Below, one piece after another: positions 16,103 through 26,200 of a DNA stretch of 64,000 nucleotides. Made by a program: the position numbers and the translations under genes. This stretch comes from CAYPEL01 sp036479985. GTDB taxonomy: Bacteria; Pseudomonadota; Gammaproteobacteria; DSM-19610. How positions within the stretch are numbered: the first letter of the stretch is position 1; every line of letters begins with the position of its first letter. A model generated the notes under the pieces. It saw only the letters and a program-made list of their open reading frames with translations, was not told where the DNA came from and made no database searches. Location: NCBI GenBank assembly GCA_965224815.1, contig CBDDAF010000003.1, positions 620,001-684,000 of the forward strand. Reading direction: 5' to 3'.

Positions 16103-18242
16103 TGAATTGCCTCAGGAATAGTTGACGTAAAGAACGGTACCATTGAACCCCCAATGGTTGAGAGCCGTGGTCAAAGCGTACATAGACACGACTACCGCTG
16201 TAAGAAAGATTGGCATCTTCCGGTAATACCAAATCAAATTGAAAAATTGATTGCGCTGTTTGCAGACCATCCATATCGGCTGGATCTACGGCTATATCAC
16301 CACCACCCCGCGTACCCAATGCCTTACTCGGTAAACGGTTACTCGCAGCTGGCCTTTCACGTTTAATCTGCGCTGTTATCACCCGTGAAATATCTACAAC
16401 TGGACGTAACTCTATAGCCTGTGTGGAATGACGCACAAGATCTGCAGTTTGCTGTGGCACGACAATGCGCGCCCGTGTTAATGGCTGGTCAACGACGTAA
16501 GCCACCACTTCACCCTGCTTCATAAATCGGCCGGGCAAATCATCGCTTGCGGGTACTACAAAGCGACCACTAACCGGACTGCGAATCAGTAAATGATCGA
16601 CACGTTCCTGTGTACGAGAAAGGTCGGCCTCAGCAGCCTTAATCTGCGCCTGGATCATTTTTGCTTGAACCTGATCATTTGACCAGTGGCTGTCATAACG
16701 AACCTGTAATTCTTGTAACTGTGCTTCCAGCACCTGCAACTTTGTTTGCAATTCCGGATCCTCAAATTGTATCAAGGCATCACCTTTATCTACCATTTGA
16801 TCAGGTTTAGTTAGTAATTCTGCAACAAAACCATCTGTACCGGTTCGTATATGTGCCTGTTCCGCTAACCACAACACCCCTTCGGCTCTCGAATGATCTG
16901 GCATCGGTGCAACAAATAACAATAATGCCGATGTCAGCATAACTGCCAAACTAGTGCAGACTGCACGTTTCCGGTGAGTGCGTATCTGTGGGCTAGTTAA
17001 AACAAAACGAATCTGTTTAAACAAGGGGAATATGATTTGCGAAATTCCTGCCCAAATAGCCAACAAAATACCGACAATGAAATACTGACTGGCAACAAAC
17101 AGGATAATTGTTGCCATGATAAACATGCGATAGAGAAATGATGCAATGCCATACCCAACAAACCATCGTCGCTCACCATTACTGGATGCAGATGACTCAA
17201 TTGCTTCTACGCCAAACAAGTGGTGCTTTATCAGGTAGCCCAGATGTTGTTGTGAACGCTTGGCCAGATTAGGGATTTCCACGGCATCAGCAAGAATGTA
17301 ATAACCATCAAAACGCAGTAGAGGATTGCCATTAAATAATAACGTGGAAATGCCACCTATTAACATGACATTCCAGGCAACATCGCGCACCAATCCAGGT
17401 TCGGCATTAACCCAGATAAAGATTGCCATGGCAGCAACAAACCATTCCATCAGCATGCCCGCCGCACCGACTATCATGCGCCGGTTTTTATCTGGAAAAG
17501 CATTCGCACTTGAAGCATCAACATAGGGGATAGGCATCAAAACCAATAAAGTGATCCCCATCTCGTGAACTTCCCCACCCCAGACACGTGTTGCAAAGGC
17601 GTGACCAAATTCATGCAGTGCTTTGACAACAGGGTACGTCAACCAGAGGATGATCAAGTTTTCTGGTGCCAGTGCACGTTCGAACAATTGCCCGCTGATC
17701 TCTGGCCAATGCATTCCGGCCAACACTAACGCCACCAGAATAAATAATGAATAAACAATCAGAATCGATTGACTAAACAGCCACTGCACTTTACCCAAAT
17801 GGCGCGTTAGAAACTGCTGCGGATCAAACAGCGGAATCCGTATCGCCAGGGGATTCATCCAGCGCTGTTTGAGCTGCTGTTTTTGTTGTTTCTGAAAGCG
17901 CCTGAATAATTCAGCGCTATCAGGTGGAACATCACAGCGCAATAAATCTGCGCTGTGCAACTGGCCAAACAGTTTGATCATCTCATCCTGAGTCGGAGCG
18001 GCATCACCCAGTTTGTCCATTGAGGCATTCCAGATTTGTTCAATGGTAAGATTACCATCCATTAGTCCTACTAGATAACGCGCCGTTGAATTCAAACGAT
18101 GATGCCGTCCACTGGACTTGTCCTGTAACACAAAGCTCGGTTTGCCACGGTACTCGTGCCGCTCAACACAGACTTGTGGCGCTAATGTTGGTTTGAGACT
18201 GGAAACGCGATACCAATAAGGGCTGTAAAGACTAGTAGACAT
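16095..18242 (-). CDS. PqqD-like / M50 site-2-type protease / HlyD fusion membrane protein
   Basis: 715 residues from the ATG at 18242, chosen because it forms a TAATG overlap with the preceding stop. In-frame ATGs at 18254, 18266 and 18305 would lengthen it. Residues about 20-95 resemble a PqqD/RRE winged-helix module (SSGRHHRLNSTARYLVGLMD, LTIEQIW). Next is a multi-spanning M50 metallopeptidase domain with HEFGH (about residue 210) and the distal metal-ligand motif NPLLRFDGYY (about 305). After a further membrane span (about 430) comes a HlyD-type barrel-sandwich and coiled-coil domain (445-650). M50 enzymes cleave substrates within membranes. A PqqD-like domain could bind a leader peptide. 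The combination suggests recognition, processing and periplasmic handover of one cargo, which is inference. Confidence 0.82.
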   Translation of the reverse strand: MSTSLYSPYWYRVSSLKPTLAPQVCVERHEYRGKPSFVLQDKSSGRHHRLNSTARYLVGLMDGNLTIEQIWNASMDKLGDAAPTQDEMIKLFGQLHSADLLRCDVPPDSAELFRRFQKQQKQQLKQRWMNPLAIRIPLFDPQQFLTRHLGKVQWLFSQSILIVYSLFILVALVLAGMHWPEISGQLFERALAPENLIILWLTYPVVKALHEFGHAFATRVWGGEVHEMGITLLVLMPIPYVDASSANAFPDKNRRMIVGAAGMLMEWFVAAMAIFIWVNAEPGLVRDVAWNVMLIGGISTLLFNGNPLLRFDGYYILADAVEIPNLAKRSQQHLGYLIKHHLFGVEAIESSASSNGERRWFVGYGIASFLYRMFIMATIILFVASQYFIVGILLAIWAGISQIIFPLFKQIRFVLTSPQIRTHRKRAVCTSLAVMLTSALLLFVAPMPDHSRAEGVLWLAEQAHIRTGTDGFVAELLTKPDQMVDKGDALIQFEDPELQTKLQVLEAQLQELQVRYDSHWSNDQVQAKMIQAQIKAAEADLSRTQERVDHLLIRSPVSGRFVVPASDDLPGRFMKQGEVVAYVVDQPLTRARIVVPQQTADLVRHSTQAIELRPVVDISRVITAQIKRERPAASNRLPSKALGTRGGGDIAVDPADMDGLQTAQSIFQFDLVLPEDANLSYSGSRVYVRFDHGSQPLGVQWYRSLRQLFLRQFSV

Positions 18243-20014
18243 TAGGGTAGCCATGACCAGGCCCATAGACGCATCCAATTTGTTAATCGATGCGTCCAGA
18301 TCCACAACCAGCGTCGCTCTTCAATACTGACTTTACCAACGCCTTCCATTCCCGGGCGTAAAGACTTGTTAGCATCCAGTAAATCAGCTTCTACCCTGAA
18401 CCGATTACGCCCATCTTCGACACTGGCAACTGGAGTAATACGGGTCACTTTGATAGCTTGCTTATCGCCCGGCAAACTGGACAAAGTCAGCCTGCCTTGT
18501 TGTCCAACCACAATTTCACCGATATCGCGTTCATCAACTTGCAAGATGACGCGATACCCGTGCAGTGGAGCAATGGTGTAAATGAGATCGCCACGCTCTA
18601 ACGGCGCACCTAACGATTGACTTGGATCGCCTTCAACAACAATACCTGCATAAGGCGCTAATAGATTCGTGCGAGATAGCTGTTCCTGTACAAGCTGCAA
18701 CTGCACCTTTGCCTGTTGTAGTTGCGCACTGAGAATACTGACTTCGCTGCGATCACGCTCAGCCATAGCACTGCGAAATTCACGTTGTAATTTTGACTCT
18801 TCACTTTGCCACTTGGCATGTTCAAGCTCGAGATCTTTTTTATCCAAAGTCGCCAGAACCTGGTCAATTTGTACCACATCACCTGGCCGCACTTCTGCAG
18901 TAGCTAAATAACCATTAATGGGAGAAACTATTGCCCGCTGAATACTACCCTCAAGACGCGCATCAGCCGTCACCCTGTATTCACCTGTAACAAACCCCAT
19001 TAACGCAACTATTACACATAGCACAGTCGTAACTGCTTTTAATACAGGATGACCTTTACCAAATAATCGGCTTAACTGTTTTTTACTGCTATCCAGAACG
19101 CGACCGCCCAACCAACGGTCATCACAACGCTTTGTATTCAGAATCGGGCCGATCAATGAGGCTACATGCTCACAATATTCAACAGTTTCTGTATCAAATG
19201 TTTTTCCTGGGCTACGCACAAAGGTAAACGCACCCAATACCTCTCCCTTAGCACTGAACGGTACTGTACAAATCGAACCAACGCCTGGTTCTGCAGCAAG
19301 CGCCGTGTGATTTGTAAAATAAACTGACGTTACTTCATTCGCTGATGGGAACAAAACGGTCGTATCGTGTTGCCAGGATTCTTCCATCGCTGAGGAAACC
19401 GCTTGCATTAGGTTGGTACGTTCACCAAACTTTGCACTGTATGCAGCACCTTGCACACGTATTTTTCTGCCTTGACAAAAACCAATGCTGACCTGATCAC
19501 ACGACAAGCGATGAGCCAGTTCGGTTGTTACCGCCGTTGCTGCCGCATGAAAATGTTTCTGATCGACGGCTTGCGCTACCAGATCGAGCACACGAACCAC
19601 CCGCTCCATTCGTGCTGATGGCTGTTGATGCATCAACAAACCAAGCCAAGCTGTCCCCCATTGCAGCAATTGCACAACCGCACGCTGTTGTTCTTCGTTC
19701 CGCGGCGTAAGTTCTACTGCCAGGACACCGAGCGCATTACCTTCGATCTGAATTGGAAAAGCTATCAGGTCACATGATTTATTATTTACGCTTACATGGG
19801 CCTGAATCACAGCTTCACGCTTGGAAAATGCATCACTTACGATATCCGAAAGGGATTGAGTCACTTCTGTGATCTCAGGCCAGAATGCAACTGCTTTGCG
19901 TGACCCATTATTCTGGGCACCCAAAAACAACACCCCTTTCGAGGCGCCCGCAATCATCCGGCATTGCAGATCCAGCCAGGTATTGATGAATTCGTTCACG
20001 TTCTGCGGTTCCAT
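18242..20014 (-). CDS. GAF-GAF-HlyD membrane fusion protein
   Basis: 590 residues. Two GAF-like domains (about 15-125 and 150-290) precede a single transmembrane segment (about 325-343) and a HlyD-type periplasmic part: lipoyl half (about 355-385), coiled coil (395-445), second lipoyl half (LLAPYAGIVVEGDPSQSLG) and beta-barrel. Placing cytoplasmic ligand-sensing GAF domains on a periplasmic adaptor is unusual. It suggests that assembly or opening of the export apparatus responds to a small molecule, possibly a cyclic nucleotide. It is the first gene of the four-gene operon, reads divergently from the giant-protein gene, and is coupled to the M50-HlyD gene by TAATG. Confidence 0.82.
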   Translation of the reverse strand: MEPQNVNEFINTWLDLQCRMIAGASKGVLFLGAQNNGSRKAVAFWPEITEVTQSLSDIVSDAFSKREAVIQAHVSVNNKSCDLIAFPIQIEGNALGVLAVELTPRNEEQQRAVVQLLQWGTAWLGLLMHQQPSARMERVVRVLDLVAQAVDQKHFHAAATAVTTELAHRLSCDQVSIGFCQGRKIRVQGAAYSAKFGERTNLMQAVSSAMEESWQHDTTVLFPSANEVTSVYFTNHTALAAEPGVGSICTVPFSAKGEVLGAFTFVRSPGKTFDTETVEYCEHVASLIGPILNTKRCDDRWLGGRVLDSSKKQLSRLFGKGHPVLKAVTTVLCVIVALMGFVTGEYRVTADARLEGSIQRAIVSPINGYLATAEVRPGDVVQIDQVLATLDKKDLELEHAKWQSEESKLQREFRSAMAERDRSEVSILSAQLQQAKVQLQLVQEQLSRTNLLAPYAGIVVEGDPSQSLGAPLERGDLIYTIAPLHGYRVILQVDERDIGEIVVGQQGRLTLSSLPGDKQAIKVTRITPVASVEDGRNRFRVEADLLDANKSLRPGMEGVGKVSIEERRWLWIWTHRLTNWMRLWAWSWLP

Positions 20015-20263
20015 ACTGATCGGAAAATCAGGTGAGCTATCGGCACATCCCTTTACATATATAGGGTGTATCGACCAATCACCTGATTACAGAAGATATT
20101 TTTTAGCGCTTAAAATTGCACTCAGAAATACCATCTGCCCACAAGCAACTTTGACAAAAACTGTTAAAGCGGTCTCAAAATCCTGCCGTTAAGAGTCAGT
20201 GGGGTAGCCCGTCTTAATGGATCTCAAGCACAGGGAAAACACAGAGGGCTCAATAACTTGAAT

Positions 20264-20280
20264 GATAACCTATAGTTATC
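20264..20280. promoter_or_regulatory. Perfect dyad GATAAC-N5-GTTATC before the giant gene
   Basis: A 6+6 bp inverted repeat with a 5-bp spacer lies 10 bp before the first possible start codon of the giant gene, inside the 276-bp divergent promoter region (20015-20290). It may be an operator or a small hairpin near the ribosome binding site. The leader also has AGCCC (20206-20210) able to pair with GGGCT (20246-20250). No promoter boxes are convincing by eye. Confidence 0.45.
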
Positions 20281-20290
20281 GAGATGTGTT

Positions 20291-23200
20291 TTGTCCGTGA
20301 AATGTAAAAAGACCGACAATCAGAATACCCAGCCCGTTATCGAAGAGCTGGAACCCCGTATCCTGTTTTCTGCAGGGTTGGAAGGTATCGTATTCGACAG
20401 CTTATCGCCCGATAGAGATTCGCTCGCTCTTTACCAGAATAAAGATGAAATCACTTTGCAATCCACATCCTCCATGGGTGTAGAAGCAGTGGTATCGTCA
20501 CGCCATGAACTGGTCTTCATTGACACCAACACGCCCGACTACCAGGTGTTGGTCGATGACCTGCTCGCCAATAACGGCAAAGATCGGACTATTAATTTAG
20601 CACTGCTGGACAGTAGCAAGAATGGCATCCAGCAGATCAGTGACGCCCTTGCTAACTATGATGGCCTTGATGCCGTACATATCATTTCTCACGGCAGTGA
20701 TGGCACTATCCAGCTGGGTAATAGCCAACTCGATCTAGACAGTCTGATTTCGAACACAGCTGCTATCAGCAGCTGGGGTAATGCTTTCAGTATTGACGGC
20801 GACTTACTGTTCTACGGCTGTGATTTGGCAGCAACAAAGAATGGCCAGTCACTCATCAACAGTGTAGCCAAACTTACCGGTACCGATGTTGCCGCTTCAG
20901 AAGATTTGACAGGCAACAGTTCACAGGGTGGTGACTGGGAACTGGAGTACCAACAGGGACAGCTTGAATCCGGTGTCATTTTCAGTCAAGGCCTCCAGCA
21001 ACAATGGCAAGGGACACTGGGAAATTGGCTCGATGAAACCGGTACACCCATTGGCGGCCCGAGCAATGGTAACGATATTTATGTGGGAGATAATAACTCC
21101 AATACAGGTATCAATGGATCAAATGGTAATGACACTATCTATGGCGCGGGAGGTAATGACAATCTAGGAAGTGGAAACGGAGATGACGTTATCATCGGCG
21201 GAGATGGTGACGATATCATTACCGGACAAGGTGGTACAAACGTCCTTGATGGTGGTGCTGGCAATGATCAAATTTCAGGCGGTAGCGGCTCTGATGTCAT
21301 TATAGGCGGTGGCGGCAACGACATTTTAAATGGTGGTTCAGATAGCGACTTCTTCTACTTTACCGGCGCCCAGGATGGCGATATCTATACAGTCAATGGA
21401 AACAGCGGTGTCTCCGATACCATTGACCTGACCGAATTCGGCTCTGGTAACATTACCTACAATGCCGGGAGTATCACGGTTGATCTCGGTGGCGGGCAGT
21501 CTTTCACGATCAACTACTCAAACATTGATATTTTTATCGATGCTGATAGTGGCGGGAACCATGTACCACAGGCCAATGCGGGTACAGATCAATTCATCGC
21601 TGCTGGTTCTTTAGTAACACTCGACGCCTCCGCCAGCAGTGACCTTGATCCTGACACCCTGACCTACCGCTGGGTTCAAATACAAGGACCCTGGGTTGGG
21701 GTTCATAACTCAACTGCGCAGTCACCCAGTTTCACTGCTCCTGCTACACCAACCAATCTAAAATTTGCAGTGATAGTATCTGATGGTTCGGTACAAAATA
21801 TTGATACTGTGAACATCATAGTCAGCAGCAGTCCTCCACCGGTTAACCAGGCTCCCACCATCACTAAACAAGCACAATTCACCGACAGTGGCCAATCACT
21901 TGGTAATTCAAATAGCCTGTCGATTGCTACAGGTGATGTTGACGGTGATGGCGATCTGGATATGGTGATTGCTAATTATGCGCTTCAGGCTAATAAAATT
22001 TGGCTGAACGATGGCAGTGGCAACTACACTGACAGCGGCCAGGCTCTTGGCAATTCAAATAGCGATGCTATCGTACTCGGTGATATTGATGGCGATGGCG
22101 ATCTGGATATAGTCGTTGCGAATTTTTCCAACTTACCCAATAAAGTCTATACCAATGATGGTAATGGAACATTTACAGATAGCGGCCAGACGCTTGGTAA
22201 TTCAGACAGCACCACTGTCGCATTAGGTGATATTGATGGTGATGGCGATCTGGATATGGTGGTTGGCAACTTCAACAATCAGTCCGATAAAGTTTTTGTC
22301 AACAATGGGTCTGGTATTTTTACAGATAGCGGTCAGGCTCTGGGCAGCTTAAGTACTCGTTCTATTGCCTTAGGTGATGTTGATGGCGATGGTGATCTGG
22401 ATATTGTGGCCGGCAATCAGAATTCAGGAAGCAAAGTATTTATAAACAACGGCAGTGGTGTTTTTACAGACAATGGCCAGACACTGGGCGCATCAATTAC
22501 TTATGCCGTGGCATTGGGAGATATTGATGGTGACGGTGACCTGGATCTGGTCGAAGCTAATTTATCCGGCCAGGCTAACAAGGTCTACACTAATGATGGG
22601 AGTGGCATTTTTACTGACAGCGGACAATTACTTGGTAGTGGTGAAAGCTCATCCCTGGCGCTAGGAGATATAGATGGTGATGGTGACCTGGATCTGGTAA
22701 TAGGAAACTTTTCAGACGAAGCTAATAAAGTTTATAGCAATGATGGTAACGGTGCTTTTACTGACAGCGGGCAATTATTAGGATCATCTACTACTCGCGC
22801 TATTAACCTGGCAGATGTGGATAGCGATGGTGATCTGGATGTCATCGCAGGTAATGACCTGGGTCAAGCTAACAAGCTCTATTTCAACGATTCAGTAATT
22901 ACAACTTTTTCCCCGCTCGCTTTAACAGAAGGTGACCCCGCACAGACGATTACAAGTATTGGTATTATTGGTGATGTTGATAGCGGCAATTTTGATGGTG
23001 GTTACTTTTTCGTTTCTTATAGTTCATTAGGTGATAGCGGTGACCAGCTGAGCATCAATAATCAAGGACCAGGTGTTGGACAGATTGGTTTTGATGGCAG
23101 CAATGTCAGTTACGAAGGCATCAATATCGGCATATTGAACACCCTCCTCAAAGGAGCAAATGGAAGCAGTCTTTTTGTTCATTTAAATACCAATGCTACC

Positions 23201-26200
23201 TCTGTGGCAGTGACTGCGCTGTTAAATAATATCACTTTCCAGAATACTTCAAACACTCCTGCAGCAAACAGGACACTTTTAATTCAGGTTAATGATGGCG
23301 ATGGTGGCAATAGCATACCTGTGACACAGGTTATTTCCATAACAGCACAAAACGATGCTCCTATTGCTGTTGATGATAGTTATACAATAGACGAAAACAC
23401 AACGCTCACTATTAATCCTGGAGGATTTATATCGAACACAGTGACAACAGGTGCCATTGGTGCCAATTCAGTATTCTCTATTGACGTCGATGGTGATGGT
23501 GATATCGATCTCCTCTCGGCTTCACAAACAGATGACAGTATTACCTGGTATGAAAACGATGGCAGCCAGAACTTTACAGCACATACAATCGCTTCAGATG
23601 CTGATGGTGCATTAGGGGTTCACGCCGTTGATTTAGATGGTGACGGTGATATTGATGTGCTTTCGGCTTCGAAAACAGACAACCGGGTTGTTTGGTACGA
23701 AAATGATGGCAGCCAAAACTTTACCGCACACACTATCGATTCAAATGTTATCGGCGCCCAAAGCGTCCATGCGGCGGATGTAGATGGTGATGGCGATATT
23801 GATGTGTTTTCAGCATCTTTCGTCGATGACAGAATCGCGTGGTACGAAAACGATGGAAATGAAAACTTCACAACCCATACGATAGCAACAGATGCCGATG
23901 GTGCCAATATCGTCTTCCCTATCGACGTAGATGGTGATGGTGATATCGATGTGCTGTCATCATCCTGGAGTAACAACAGGATCGCCTGGCATGAGAATGA
24001 TGGCAGTGGCAACTTTACTACTCGCGTCATAACAACAAATACACTTAGCGCTGAAGGTGTGCATGCAGCGGATATGGATGGCGATGGTGATATCGATATT
24101 GTTTCAACTTCATTTAGCGATAATAAAGTTGCCTGGTATGAAAACGACGGTAACGAAAACTTCACATCTCATACGATTGCGACAGATGCAATTGGGGCCA
24201 ATAGTGTTTATGCCATTGACGTGGATGGAGATGGTGACACCGATGTGCTATCTGCCTCCTATGATGACAGAGTAGTTTGGTATGAGAACGATGGCAGCCA
24301 GAATTTCACCACCCGTACTATTGCTATAGATGCTGATGGAGCTGAGTTTGTTCACGCCAATGATATCGATGGTGATGGTGATATCGATGTGCTTTCGGCA
24401 TCGGTCAATGATAATAAAATTGCCTGGTACGACAATCCTGGTAGAAGCGTATTAGCCAATGACACGGATGCGGATGGCGACCTGCTGATTGCAAGCCTGG
24501 CGACTTCTCCATCGAATGGCAGCCTGACCTTTAATGCAGATGGTAGCTTTACCTATACCCCAAATGCTAACTTCAGCGGGACAGACTCTTTCTCATACGA
24601 CGTAAGTGATGGTAATGGTGGAACAGATACAGCGACAGTCAATATTACTATCACACAGGTCAATACTGCTCCTACTACCACCCCTGTCACACTTACAGCT
24701 ATTGCCGAGGATAGCGGCTCCAGAGTCATAACTCAGGCCGAACTGTTGACCAATGCCAATGATATCGATGGCGACAGTTTAACCGCAACTGGCTTAACCC
24801 TTGCAATTGGTGTCGGATCGCTAACCGATAATGGCGATAGTACCTGGACCTATACTCCGGCTCTCAATGATGATACCAGTGTCAGTTTTAGTTATTTGAT
24901 ATTTGATGGCTTAGTCAACACCGCCGGATCAGCAACTTTAGATATTACGCCAGTCAATGATGATCCATTCAATGCGGGTTCGCTTCCAGCATTTTTAACA
25001 GGTAGTGAAGACATTTCATTCAATGTAAATCTAAGTTCTATTGATTTAAGTGATGCAGATGCTGCTTTAAACGCTTTGACTCTGACGTTAACTACCAGCA
25101 CTGGGGGTAATCTGACGGCCACGCCTGTGACGGGTATTACTATTGGAGGTAGTGGCACAGGTGTAGTAACACTTACCGGCAATCTGACTGACTTGAATAA
25201 CTATCTGGATAGCATTGGAAATGTAACCTATCTGCACGGAATAGCTAATACAAATGGCTTTCCTGCGGACACCCTTAAGATTGATATCACCGACAATGGC
25301 AATACGGGTGCAGGGGGTGGTGGCACAATCACACTTGGCACACGCAATATAAATATTCTTTCAGTCAACGACGCACCGATCACTGACAATGTCAGTGCCT
25401 CGGGTAACGAAGATGACACCTCAATTGCAATCACTTTAACCGGTTCCGATGTTGATGGTTCTGTAAATAAATTTCGAATCGGCTCATTGCCAGCAAACGG
25501 TACCTTATATCTTGATGCAGGCATGACTACCGTAGTTTCATTAGGCAGTGAAAACAATGCCACAGGTGAAGCACTAACACTTTACTTCGTACCCGATGCT
25601 AGCTGGGCTGGCACCACCACATTTCAGTTTGCAGCCAGAGATAACGGTGGCATTCTGGATACCACATCAGCAACTGCGACAATTACAGTTACGCTACTCA
25701 ACGATGCCCCTACGGTCAACGCTACCGCCAGCGACACTGGCACTGAAGATACTGACCTTGTTTACACGCATGCGCAGCTACTCTCCCTGGTATCTGGTAC
25801 AGATGTTGATGACCTGGATGCCGTCTTAACCATCGCAATCACAAACGTAAACAATGGCGATCTGGTCATGACCGGAGGCACTGGCGGACTCGGCACTATT
25901 TTTACCTTCGCACCTACACCAAACTCTAATTCGAACCTGACTTTCGACTACCAGGTCAGCGATGACAATATACCCACTCCTGCTGCCTCGGCAATTGGTA
26001 CAGCAACAGTTACAATTAATGCGGTTAACGATGCACCCGTAGTTACTACCTCATTAACACCTCTGAACTACGCTGAACAGACAAGAATAAATATTGATTC
26101 AGCTCTGACACTGTCTGATATTGATGACTCCCAAATAAACGGCGCCACAATTAGCATAATCAGCGGTCTTGCTCCCAGCGAGGACACACTTAATTTTGTA

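Noticed and set aside
20199..20260. c-di-GMP (GEMM) riboswitch upstream of the giant gene, because of CACAGGGAAAAC
   Set aside because: Only this short string resembles the GEMM core. The second conserved strand (GACGCAAAGC-like) and the paired stems are absent. An AGCCC/GGGCT pairing is all that remains.
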